Shown: piece after piece, positions 1 to 8,500 of the stretch
Numbering within the stretch: position 1 is the first letter of the stretch
How the letters are laid out: every line of letters begins with the position of its first letter
NCBI GenBank assembly: GCA_020633195.1
Contig: JACKEC010000018.1
Span: 1 to 64,000 of the forward strand
Length of the DNA: 64,000 nucleotides
Direction: 5' to 3'
DNA from: Sandaracinaceae bacterium
GTDB taxonomy: Bacteria > Myxococcota_A > Polyangia > Polyangiales > Sandaracinaceae
Position numbers and translations under genes: made by a program
The notes under the pieces: generated by a model
Seen by the model: only the letters and a program-made list of their open reading frames with translations
Told to the model about the DNA's origin: nothing
The model's database searches: none

Positions 1-447
1 ACCGTGCTCACGCTCCACCGGAACCAGCTCAAGCACAACGTCGAGCTCGAGCGGGACTACGCGTCCCCTGGCGTGATCTGGGCGCGGCACGACCAGCTCG
101 ATCAGGTGTGGACCAACCTGGTCCACAACGCGCTGCAGGCGATGGACGGCGCGGGGTCGTTGCGGGTCGCGCTCCGGGACGACGGCGCCTTCTTGGTGGT
201 GGAGATCACGGACTCGGGGCCCGGCGTCCCCGAGGACGCGCGCGAGCGGATCTTCGACCCGTTCTACACGACGAAGAGCGTCGGCGAAGGGAGCGGCCTC
301 GGCCTCTCGATCTGCAAGGACATCGTCGAGGGGCACGGCGGCACGATCACGCTGGAGAGCCAGCCCGGGCGGACGACCTTCGCGGTCCGGCTGCCCAAGC
401 AGCGCAGCTCGCTGTCCCCCTCGACGCGGCCGCCAGCCATGGCGTGA
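1..447 (+). CDS. Sensor histidine kinase, C-terminal part (5' end outside window)
   Basis: This is the catalytic end of a two-component sensor kinase, which binds ATP and phosphorylates a His in its own missing dimerisation domain. The visible 148 codons carry a complete HATPase_c domain: N box (NLVHNALQ, near residue 40), G1 box DSGPGVPE, F box (IFDPFYTTK) and G2 box GSGLGLSI. The spacing and the FYTTK signature are typical of NtrB/ZraS-like kinases. A short Ser/Pro-rich tail ends at the TGA at 445-447. The sensory and His-phosphotransfer parts lie upstream of the window, so signal and partner cannot be told. The next gene is convergent, with a 4-bp gap. Confidence 0.9.
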   Translation, partial: TVLTLHRNQLKHNVELERDYASPGVIWARHDQLDQVWTNLVHNALQAMDGAGSLRVALRDDGAFLVVEITDSGPGVPEDARERIFDPFYTTKSVGEGSGLGLSICKDIVEGHGGTITLESQPGRTTFAVRLPKQRSSLSPSTRPPAMA

Positions 448-451
448 CCCG

Positions 452-1261
452 CTACTCGCAGGCGGCGAGCTGCCCCGCGGACGGTGTGTCCGCGTCGTCG
501 AGGCCGCCGGGGACGCCCTCGTCCGACACGACGTGGCCGTGGACGTCGGTCACCCGCAGGGCGTACGGGCCCGGCCCGAGGCCCCAGTCGGCGACGAAGA
601 AGTTGTAGTCGAGCCGCGGGATCGAGCGCCACGAGCCGCCCGCCTCCTGCGCCTCGACGGTCGCGACGCGGTGGCGGTGGTTGCGGATCTGGAGGGCCGT
701 CCACCACTGGTTGGAGCCGTCCTTGAAGTGATAGACGAGCGGTCCGCTGACCTCGCAGGGGACCTCGGTCCAGGTGATGGGCACGCGCCCCGCGGACCGC
801 TCGGCGATGTGGTCGAAGGCGTCGGGGGACAGGTCCAGGTCACCGCGCGCGCACTCGGGGCAGAGGTCCACGATGCGCACCGTGACCTCCCCCATCGGGC
901 CCACCACGTGCGCGCACGAGCCGCACACGTTCGAGCCGTCGTACTGCGGCGCGTTCATCGCCGCGACGAGGAGCTCACCGCCGCCCTGCGCGGGGAAGCC
1001 GCACGCGCCGGAGCCGTTGGCATCGTAGTAGGTGCCGTCGCCGTCACCGGTCAGGAAGCCGTCGCAGGCGGTCGCGGGGCCCGCGTCGGGATCCGCGACG
1101 GGACCCGCGTCGGCGCCCGACGCTCCTCCGTCGCGAGGGCGGCGGCCGGCGTCCGGATCGCCCGCGCCGGCGTCCTCGACCGTGGCGCCATTGCAGCCGA
1201 CGAGCGCGATCGAGAGCAGCCCTCCCCAGAGCAGCGCGTGGCTGGACATGCCGTCCAGCAT
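452..1261 (-). CDS. Expansin-like (EXLX1/YoaJ-type) lipoprotein
   Basis: About 269 aa. A signal peptide ends in a lipobox (ALVGC), followed by an Asp/Ala/Gly-rich linker of about 40 residues that would hold the domain away from the membrane. The rest matches bacterial expansins: an N-terminal double-psi barrel domain with CGFP, the Cys pairs around SNVCGSC and DLCPEC, and the LDLSPDAFDHIA segment holding the conserved Asp; then a CBM63-like domain with NQWWTALQIRN, LDYNFF and a final RVTDVHG. Expansins loosen cellulose or peptidoglycan networks without hydrolysis. ATG at 1261 is used; ATG at 1249 (MSSHALL) is equally possible. A 5-bp gap to the gene upstream suggests co-transcription. Confidence 0.85.
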   Translation of the reverse strand: MLDGMSSHALLWGGLLSIALVGCNGATVEDAGAGDPDAGRRPRDGGASGADAGPVADPDAGPATACDGFLTGDGDGTYYDANGSGACGFPAQGGGELLVAAMNAPQYDGSNVCGSCAHVVGPMGEVTVRIVDLCPECARGDLDLSPDAFDHIAERSAGRVPITWTEVPCEVSGPLVYHFKDGSNQWWTALQIRNHRHRVATVEAQEAGGSWRSIPRLDYNFFVADWGLGPGPYALRVTDVHGHVVSDEGVPGGLDDADTPSAGQLAACE

Positions 1262-1266
1262 ATCCC

Positions 1267-1812
1267 TCAAAACATGAAGCCGTCGTAGATGACGTGGTTC
1301 TGGGGGATCGGCGGGTGCAACGCGGCTTGCTTGGCAGCGGTGAGGCGCCGCTGCTCGGGCGTGGGTACGGGCGAGTCCTCGGCGAGGTCGAGCTCGGCGA
1401 CGGGGACGGCGCGGTTCACGGGGGCCGCCTCGACGACGGGCTCCGGGCCCGTCACCGGCTCCATCGGCGGCCCGAGGTCCTCCTCGGGCTCCACGATCGC
1501 GAGCTCCGGGCTCCCTCCGCGCGTCTGGGTCCCGCAGCCGACGGTGAGCGCCGCCGCGAGGACCACGCCCCCCGCCCAGCGCGGCGCGACCGCGGCTTCG
1601 GGCGAGAACCACGGCTCGCCGGTCTCCTGGTGGACGACGAGGCGGCCGCAGACCGGCCCGTCGAGCCCCCGGGCGACCGCCTCGGCGCGCGCGCGGGTCA
1701 TCCGCGTGAAGTCGATCAGCGTCCTGTCGCAGCGACGGCAGTGTCGGCCCTCGGACCGAGGCTCCATCTGCTCCCAGGGCTCCGGGCACGGCTCGGGGAT
1801 ACGGAACTCCAT
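1267..1812 (-). CDS. Cys-motif (CxxC...DFT...CGR) protein with one membrane helix
   Basis: 181 aa, function unknown. Residues 1-60 form a compact Cys domain: IPEPCPEPWEQM, then GRHCRRCDRTLIDFT, then VCGR and a Gln. The order C-W-M-GRxC-xx-C-IDFT-M-CGR recalls a domain I know from many Bacteroidetes membrane proteins, including TonB-like energy transducers, where it sits before a membrane helix. Here it is followed by a hydrophobic helix (GGVVLAAALTVGC, about residues 78-92) and an acidic, Pro-rich tail. The Cys residues could bind a metal; this is inference. The start at 1812 gives the motif at the very N-terminus. It lies 35 bp after the ScfR-type gene and 5 bp before the expansin gene. Confidence 0.75.
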   Translation of the reverse strand: MEFRIPEPCPEPWEQMEPRSEGRHCRRCDRTLIDFTRMTRARAEAVARGLDGPVCGRLVVHQETGEPWFSPEAAVAPRWAGGVVLAAALTVGCGTQTRGGSPELAIVEPEEDLGPPMEPVTGPEPVVEAAPVNRAVPVAELDLAEDSPVPTPEQRRLTAAKQAALHPPIPQNHVIYDGFMF

Positions 1813-1847
1813 GCGGCGTGAGACCACGGGGCGGCGCCTCCCTTGGA

Positions 1848-3308
1848 TCAGGTCTTGGGGCTGGGGTCGTCGACCGACACGAGGGGCGAGAAGAAGTTGT
1901 CCTTCTTCACGTACTCGTCGACGCGGAACGCGAACTTGTAGCTGGGCGCCGCGCGCTGGTTGCAGTCGGTCCGCTCGCAGAAGCGGCACGTGGTCCCGAC
2001 GGGGACGCTCATCTTCACGGGGTCCACGAAGGGCATGTCGTCGGCGTAGACGAGCTCCTTGGCGTGGTCCGCGTGGGTCCCGAGGCCGATCGCGTAGACG
2101 GTGCCCTGCGCGAGCGAGCCGCGGTGCGGCTCCGAGTGGACGCGGGCGAAGCAGAAGTAGCGCGAGCCGTCCGGGAACACCGAGTACTGCCGGTGGATCG
2201 TGTGCGGGGTCATGAACGCGCCATGCACCGCCCACTTCGGGCACGAGCCGGTGCCGTGCGGGAACTTCAGCCCCGTCGCCGAGTAGCGCTTCGAGATGTT
2301 GCCCGCGAGGTCGACGCGCAGGAAGTGGAAGGGCACCCCGCGCCGCTCCGGGTCGCCGAGGTTGCAGAGCCGGTGCGCGACCGTCTCGTAGCTCGATCCG
2401 AAGATCGTGAGCAGGCGCTCGACGTCGTAGCGCGTCCGGACGACCTGCTCGTGGAAGGCGCCGTAGGGCAGCAGGATGGCGCCCGCGAGGTAGTTCGCGA
2501 GGTGGATCTTGAGGAGGCGCTCGGTCTCCGAGTGGCGCGCGGGGTGGTCGGCGGCGATCGTCTCGTGCAGGCCCTCCTCGTCGAGGAGCCGCAGCCCGAT
2601 GGTGTGCGCGAGCTGGAACTTGCGGCGGTGCGCGGGCACGTCGACCGAGATGCGCAGGCGCCCCTGCTCCGGATCGAAGCGCCGGATGACGCTGCTCTCG
2701 TCGTCGCCCTCGACGAGCTCGATCTCGACCCCGAGGTGGTCGCGCAGCGTGCGGACGAGCTCCACCGTCGTGACGCGATCGCGCAGGCTCGCCTCGGCGC
2801 GGAACGAGTCCGCCCGCTCCTCGAGCCGCGGGAAGTAGTTGCCGTGGGCCTCGAGGAAGTCGGTGACCTCGTCGAAGGGGCTGTAGTCGAAGTTCAGGTC
2901 CGACCCGGTCGGCTCGTCGCGCTCGCGGCGCGCGAGGTCGGCGAGGAGGTGGTCGAGCTGGCCGCGGCTGTTCTTGTAGAGGTTGAAGAGCGCGGTGATG
3001 GTCGTGGCGACCTTGGGCTCGGCGCCCATCGACGCGAGGTCCTCGCGGCTGAGGTTCAGGGTCCGCAAGAGCGGCTCGTCGAGCAGGCGGGCGAGGCCAT
3101 CGTCCACCCTCGGCTCGCCGAGGCTGACCATGAACTCCTCCATCCCCACGCCGTAGATCTCGAGCGCGGAGAGCAGCAGCGGCAGCTGAACCGCGCGTTT
3201 GCCCTTCTCGATCAGGCTCAAGTACGCCGCCGAGACCCCGAGCCTTCGCGCGACTTCGCCCTGCTGCAGCTCGCGCTCGAGGCGCAGCTCCCGCAGGCGC
3301 CGACCCAT
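1848..3308 (-). CDS. ScfR/RamB-type XRE-family regulator of short-chain fatty acid metabolism
   Basis: 486 aa. An N-terminal HTH_XRE (residues 1-60; LGVSAAYLSLIEKGKR is the turn and recognition helix) is followed by an IrrE/M78-like middle region around LAHTIGLRLLDEEG and ANYLAGAILLPY that lacks a peptidase HExxH, and by the ScfR C-terminal domain with its Cys cluster (CRFCERTDCNQRAAP) near the end. RamB and related proteins control acetate, propionate or glyoxylate genes by sensing CoA-type ligands. ATG at 3308 has AAGGGG about 12 nt upstream; GTG at 3329 is an alternative. It is divergent from sodB across 84 bp, so it may control itself or sodB-hutH; that link is inference. Confidence 0.88.
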   Translation of the reverse strand: MGRRLRELRLERELQQGEVARRLGVSAAYLSLIEKGKRAVQLPLLLSALEIYGVGMEEFMVSLGEPRVDDGLARLLDEPLLRTLNLSREDLASMGAEPKVATTITALFNLYKNSRGQLDHLLADLARRERDEPTGSDLNFDYSPFDEVTDFLEAHGNYFPRLEERADSFRAEASLRDRVTTVELVRTLRDHLGVEIELVEGDDESSVIRRFDPEQGRLRISVDVPAHRRKFQLAHTIGLRLLDEEGLHETIAADHPARHSETERLLKIHLANYLAGAILLPYGAFHEQVVRTRYDVERLLTIFGSSYETVAHRLCNLGDPERRGVPFHFLRVDLAGNISKRYSATGLKFPHGTGSCPKWAVHGAFMTPHTIHRQYSVFPDGSRYFCFARVHSEPHRGSLAQGTVYAIGLGTHADHAKELVYADDMPFVDPVKMSVPVGTTCRFCERTDCNQRAAPSYKFAFRVDEYVKKDNFFSPLVSVDDPSPKT

Positions 3309-3324
3309 GTTGTCGTGGCGCCCC

Positions 3325-3354
3325 TTCACTTCCGCCCGACTTTACGTCTAGAGT
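3325..3354 (+). promoter_or_regulatory. Possible sigma70-type promoter for sodB
   Basis: In the divergent gap, TTCACT (3325-3330) and TAGAGT (3349-3354) are spaced 18 bp and lie 39 bp before the sodB ATG. Both are only partial matches, so this is a weak call. An AGGAGAG ribosome-binding site at 3381-3387 is clear. Confidence 0.3.
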
Positions 3355-3392
3355 GCGTCCCCCGCACAGGACCGCATCCGAGGAGAGAGACC

Positions 3393-3971
3393 ATGGCCAT
3401 CACACTTCCCGAGCTTCCCTACGCCAAGGACGCGCTCGCGCCCCACATCTCCGAGCGAACCCTCGAGTTCCACTACGGCAAGCACCACGCCGGCTACGTC
3501 GCCAAGCTCAACGCGGCGATCGCCGAGGACGCGACGCTCGAGGGCAAGAGCCTCGAGGAGCTCGTGCGCTCGACCAAGGGCGGCGTCTACAACAACGCCG
3601 CGCAGATCTGGAACCACACGTTCTACTGGCAGAGCATGAGCCCCAACGGCGGCGGCGCGCCGACCGGCGCCATCGCCGACGCCATCAACGGCAGCTTCGG
3701 CAGCTTCGACGGCTTCAAGGCCGCGTTCACGAAGGCGGCCGGCGGCCACTTCGGCAGCGGCTGGGCCTGGGCCGTCAAGGACGGCGAGACCGGCGTGAAG
3801 GTCATCGACACCCACGACGCGGTCTGCGCGCTCGGGCTCGGCGAGACCCCGCTGCTCGTCTGCGACGTCTGGGAGCACGCGTACTACCTGGACTACCAGA
3901 ACGCCCGCCCGAGCTACATCGACGCGTGGTGGAACCTGGTGAATTGGGACCACGCGAACGCGCAGCTCTGA
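3393..3971 (+). CDS. sodB: Superoxide dismutase (Fe type)
   Basis: 192 aa, the normal length. It converts superoxide to oxygen and hydrogen peroxide in the cytoplasm. Metal ligands are seen in order: His near residue 27 (EFHYGKHHAGYV), His in NHTFYW, Asp and His in the DVWEHAYYLDYQN block. NNAAQIWNHTFYW and AAGGHFGSGWAW with Gln inside AAQ fit iron rather than manganese enzymes. The ATG has an AGGAGAG site 6 nt upstream. The stop codon is followed at once by the TTG of hutH, so the two are one transcription unit. Confidence 0.97.
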   Translation: MAITLPELPYAKDALAPHISERTLEFHYGKHHAGYVAKLNAAIAEDATLEGKSLEELVRSTKGGVYNNAAQIWNHTFYWQSMSPNGGGAPTGAIADAINGSFGSFDGFKAAFTKAAGGHFGSGWAWAVKDGETGVKVIDTHDAVCALGLGETPLLVCDVWEHAYYLDYQNARPSYIDAWWNLVNWDHANAQL

Positions 3972-5522
3972 TTGAGCACCGAACGCCCCACCGTCTCCCT
4001 CGGGGAGGCCTGGACCCTGGAAGACCTCGCCCGGCTCGCGTCGGGTGAGGCTTCCCTCGTCTTGGGGTCCGAGGCGCGAGCGCGCATCGACGCGGCGCGA
4101 GCGGTCGTGGACCGCCTCGCCGCGGCGGGCGACGGGGCGCCCAACGTCTATGGCGTGAACACCGGGTTCGGGGCGCTCGCGGAGACGCGGATCGCCTCCG
4201 ACCAGGTGCGCGCGCTGCAGCGCAACCTCGTGCGCAGCCACGCCTGCGGGGTCGGCCCGGACCTGCCCACCGACGCCGTCCGCGCGATGATGGCGCTGCG
4301 CGCCCAGACGATCGCGATGGGCTTCTCGGGCGCGCGCGCCGAGATCGTGGATCTCCTCGTCGAGATGCTCGAGCGCCGCGTGCACCCGCGGATCCCGTCG
4401 CAGGGTTCCGTCGGCGCGAGCGGCGACCTCGCGCCCCTCGCCCACCTCGCGCTCGTGCTCATCGGCGAGGGCGAGGCGGACTACCTCGGCCACCGGCACG
4501 ACGGGGGCGACGCGCTCGCGCAGGCGGGGCTCTCTCCGGTGGTGCTCGAAGCCAAGGAGGGCCTCGCCCTGATCAACGGGACGCAGCTCATCGTCGCGGT
4601 GGGCGCCCTCGCGACCCTCGAGGGCGAGCGGCTCACCACGCAGGCCGACCTGATCGGCGCGATGAGCCTCGAGGCCCTGCAGGGCAGCCAGCGCCCGTTC
4701 GACGCGCGAATTCAGGCGATCCGGCCGCACCCGGGGCAGGCCGCGACCGCCGCGAACCTGCGCGCGCTCCTCGCCGACAGCGAGATCATGGAGAGCCACC
4801 GGGACTGCAAGAAGGTGCAGGACCCCTACTCGCTCCGGTGCATGCCGCAGATCCACGGCGCCACGCGCGACGCGCTCGCCTGGACGCGCACCGTGCTCGA
4901 GCGCGAGATGGTCGCGGCGACCGACAACCCGCTCGTGTTCGCCGAGACGGGCGAGATCGTCAGCGGCGGCAACTTCCACGGGCAGCCGCTCGCGATCGCG
5001 CTCGACGCCGCGGCGATCGCCATCGCCGAGCTCGCGAGCGCCTCGGAGCGCCGCATCGAGCAGCTCGTGAACCCGGCCCTGTCGAGCGGGCTGCCGCCCT
5101 TCCTCGCGCCGCGCTCGGGCCTCGACTCGGGCTTCATGATGGCCCAGGTCACCGCCGCCGCCCTCGTGAGCGAGAACAAGGTCCTGTGTCACCCGGCCTC
5201 GGCGGACTCGATCCCCAGCTCGGCGGGCAAGGAGGACCACGTCTCGATGGGCAGCATCAGCGCCCGCAAGGCCCGCCAGGTCGCCACCCACGTGCGCAGC
5301 GTCCTCGCGATCGAGGCGCTCGTCGCGTCTCAGGGCCTCGACTTCCGCGCCCCGCTGAAGGCGGGAGCGGGCGTGCGCGCAGCGCAACGATTCTTGCGCG
5401 AGACCGTCCCGACCCTCACCGAGGATCGGCCGCTCTACCGCGACATCGAGGTGGTCACCGCGATGTTGGCGGAGGAGGCCCTCGTCCAGGCCGCGGAGGA
5501 GGTCGTCCCGCCCCTCCTCTGA
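3972..5522 (+). CDS. hutH: Histidine ammonia-lyase
   Basis: 516 aa, the usual length. It removes ammonia from L-histidine to give urocanate, the first step of histidine breakdown. The MIO cofactor triad Ala-Ser-Gly is in GSVGASGDLAPLAH (about residue 145). Other family marks are YGVNTGFGALAET, the RSH of RNLVRSHACG, which favours histidine over tyrosine or phenylalanine, and the SAGKEDHVSMGS block. The start is taken as the TTG touching the sodB stop because it gives the usual short N-terminus and no better in-frame ATG exists; translation would then depend on reinitiation. No hutU, hutI or hutG lies nearby. Confidence 0.93.
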   Translation: MSTERPTVSLGEAWTLEDLARLASGEASLVLGSEARARIDAARAVVDRLAAAGDGAPNVYGVNTGFGALAETRIASDQVRALQRNLVRSHACGVGPDLPTDAVRAMMALRAQTIAMGFSGARAEIVDLLVEMLERRVHPRIPSQGSVGASGDLAPLAHLALVLIGEGEADYLGHRHDGGDALAQAGLSPVVLEAKEGLALINGTQLIVAVGALATLEGERLTTQADLIGAMSLEALQGSQRPFDARIQAIRPHPGQAATAANLRALLADSEIMESHRDCKKVQDPYSLRCMPQIHGATRDALAWTRTVLEREMVAATDNPLVFAETGEIVSGGNFHGQPLAIALDAAAIAIAELASASERRIEQLVNPALSSGLPPFLAPRSGLDSGFMMAQVTAAALVSENKVLCHPASADSIPSSAGKEDHVSMGSISARKARQVATHVRSVLAIEALVASQGLDFRAPLKAGAGVRAAQRFLRETVPTLTEDRPLYRDIEVVTAMLAEEALVQAAEEVVPPLL

Positions 5523-5575
5523 GGCTCGTTCCCTGTAGAATTTCGCAACTGTCCCCGATATCGTACGCCGTCTCG

Positions 5576-8500
5576 ATGACGACCACCGAAGAGCGGATCG
5601 AAGCGCTCCGCGCAGAGCTCGAAGCCACCGCCGACAGCGGGCGTCGAGCCGTCGTCCAGTACGAGATCGGTCACCTCGCGCAGCACGAGCTCGGCAACGA
5701 GGCGCAGGCCGTCCGCGAATACCTGCAGGCGTACAACCACGACCCGCAATTCCGGCCGCCCCTCATCGCGCTCGTCGCGCTCTTCGAGCGCCGCCGGTCG
5801 ACCAAGAACCTCCTGCGCCTGTACGACGCCGAGGCGCGCAGCGCGACCAACGCGCGCGAGGCCGCGTCCGCGCTCGCGAACCGCGCCGTCCTGATGAGCG
5901 ACCAGCTCGAGGAGGCGGACGAGTCGCTCAAGCTCTTCAAGACCGCCTTCGAGCAGGCCGCCGAGGCCCCCGACCTCGCGCTCCTCCTCGAGCACGAGCT
6001 CCTGTCGCGTGGCCAGACGAAGGCCGCGCTCGAGATCACCGCGGCGCGCGCGGACATGGTCAACGATCCGAACCTCTCGTCGCTGCTGCGGCTCGAGGTC
6101 GCGCGGGCCAAGGAGGCGGACGGCGACATCGACGGCGCCATCGCCGCCGTGCGCGGCGCGCTCGCGACGCCCGCCGCCCGGTGGCGCGCGCTCAGCGAGC
6201 TCGAGCGCATCACGCGCGCCGCGGACCGACCCAACGAGCTCGCGGCGACGCTCGAGGCGCTCGGCAAGCTCGCCCGCGCGGCGGGTCGCGGCGAGGACCG
6301 CGGTCAGCAGTCGGGCGCCTTCGCGATCCAGCGCTTCGAGGACGAGGCGGCCGCGAGCGCGCGCGCCGCGGCGCTCTTCCGCGAGGCGGCGCGCCTGCGC
6401 AACACGGTGCTCGCCGACCCCGAGGGCGCGCGCCGGCTCTACGACGAGGCGCTCGGCGTCCAGCCCAACGATCCGCTCCTGCGCTACGAGCGCATGCTCG
6501 CGTGCGAGCTCGCGGGCGACGTCGACGCGGCGGCCGAAGAGGCGACCCGCTTCCTCGAGGCCGGCGCCGAGGGCGCGCTGGCCGCGTCCCTCCACTTCCG
6601 GCTCGCGGAGCAGGCGCAGGCGCAGGGCGACAGCGACCGCGCGCTCGAGGCGCTGCGCGCGGGCCTCGCCGCGGACCCTGGCTCGGTCGTGATCCGCACG
6701 ATGCTCGACGACCTCGTCCGCGCGACGGGCGAGCTGAAGGCCGCGCACGCCGGGCTCCTCGACGCCGCGGGTCGCGCCGAGGGTGACGCCAAGGCCTTCG
6801 CGTTCTGGGAGGCCGGCGACCTCGCCGCCTACCAGCTCGGCGACGCCGAGGCGGCGCGGCTCGGCTACCTCGCCGCGGCCGAGGCGGCGAAGGATCCGAC
6901 GCCGATGCTCCGCGAGGGCTTCGCGGCGTCCCTCCGGCTCGGCGACGCCGAGGGGGCCAAGCGCTTCGTCGACGCGCTGCTCGCCCGCGAGCTCGACGAC
7001 GAGGAGCGCGGCGCCCTGCTCCGCGACTCGCTCGAGCTGACGCGGCTCGTCCTCGAGGACCGCGAGGCCGGACAGGCCACGATGCAAGCGGCGCTCGAGG
7101 CGCAGGCGGCTCGGCAGTGGGCGCCGGATCTGGCGCGCATCGGCGCCGCGGCCGACGACGACCTCGCGATGCTCGCGCGCGCGCACAAGATGCTCGCGGA
7201 GCGCTCCGCGGACGACGAGACGACCGCCGCTCATCTCTGCGCGGCGGCGCGCGCGCAGGCGCGAGCGGGCGACGACGACGCGGCCGTGGAGTCGCTGCGC
7301 GCGGCCCTCGTCGCGTCTCCGTCGCACCCGTACGCGATGGCCCTGCTCGAGGAGGTCCTCCGCGCGCGGGGCGACGCCGAAGAGGTCGTCCGGCTCCTGC
7401 GCGAGGCGGCGGAGCAGTCCGACAAGCCACGCGCGGCGGAGACCCGCCTGCTGCTCGCCGGCGCCGCCGCGGAGGCCGCGGACGACTTCGACCGCGCGGT
7501 GCAGACCTACGAGGAGGCCGCCGAGCGGAGCCCCTTCTCCCTGGCGCCGGTGCTCGCGATCCGCCGCATGGCCGAGGCGCAGAACGACTCCGCGCTGCTG
7601 CTGCGCGCGCTCGAGGGGCTGAGCCAGCGCGAGATCGCGTCGGGGTCCCCGGGTCGCCACACGCTCGCGCTCGCCGAGCACTACGACCTCATCAGCGGCA
7701 AGCCCGAGCTCGCCGAGGAGCCGCTGCGCGAGGCGCTGCGCGGCAAGATGGCCCTCGCGGCCGCCGTCGACCTCGCGCTCGTGCCGATCCACGGCGGCGA
7801 CGCCACCCGGCTGTCCGGCCTGTCGCGCCTGCTCGAGCGGGCGGGCCCGGAGGCCAAGCCCGGGATGCTGCGCGAGGCCGCGGGCGCGGCGCTCGCGGTC
7901 GGCGATCACGAGCGGGCGCAGGCCCTCATCACGGAGCTGCGCGACGTCGCGCCGCGCGATCGCTGGGCCAGCCTCGGCGCGCTCCGGCTCGCCGCGCTCG
8001 ACCCGACCAAGCGCGCGGCGCGGGCCGACGCCTGGAAGAGCCTCGGCCGCGCCACCGACGACCCGGCCGCGGCCGCGGAGCTGATCAACCACGGCCTCCG
8101 CGCGCAGGCGATGAGCGACGCGTCGGCCGAGAGCGACGCGGTCGACGACGCGGTGATGGTCGCCTACGAGGTCGTGTCGATGGCGCCGGAGTCGCTGCAC
8201 TCCGCGGTCGCGCTCGACGAGGCGCTGTCGGCGGGCGACGACCCCGAGGGCCGCGCCGAGGCGATGACCGGGTGGGCCGCGCACGCGGGCGCCGCGGGGC
8301 GCGCGTCGCTCGACCTCGCCCACGGGCGCGCGCTCGCCGCGGCGGGGCGCCCGCAAGACGCGCTCGCGCTCCTCCTCAAGGTGGCCGCGACCGACGCCGA
8401 CGACCTCGCGAGCTGGGACGCGATCCGCGTCTGCGCGCGCGACGCCGGCGCGTGGGAGCCGCTCGTCGAAGCCTGCGATCGCATGGCCCACCTCGTCGAG

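Noticed and set aside
3348..5387. Long antisense frame over sodB and hutH
   Set aside because: Both genes are clearly real on the plus strand with catalytic motifs.
3972..5522. Phenylalanine or tyrosine ammonia-lyase instead of hutH
   Set aside because: The RSH selector motif and the SAGKEDHVSMG block fit histidine ammonia-lyase.
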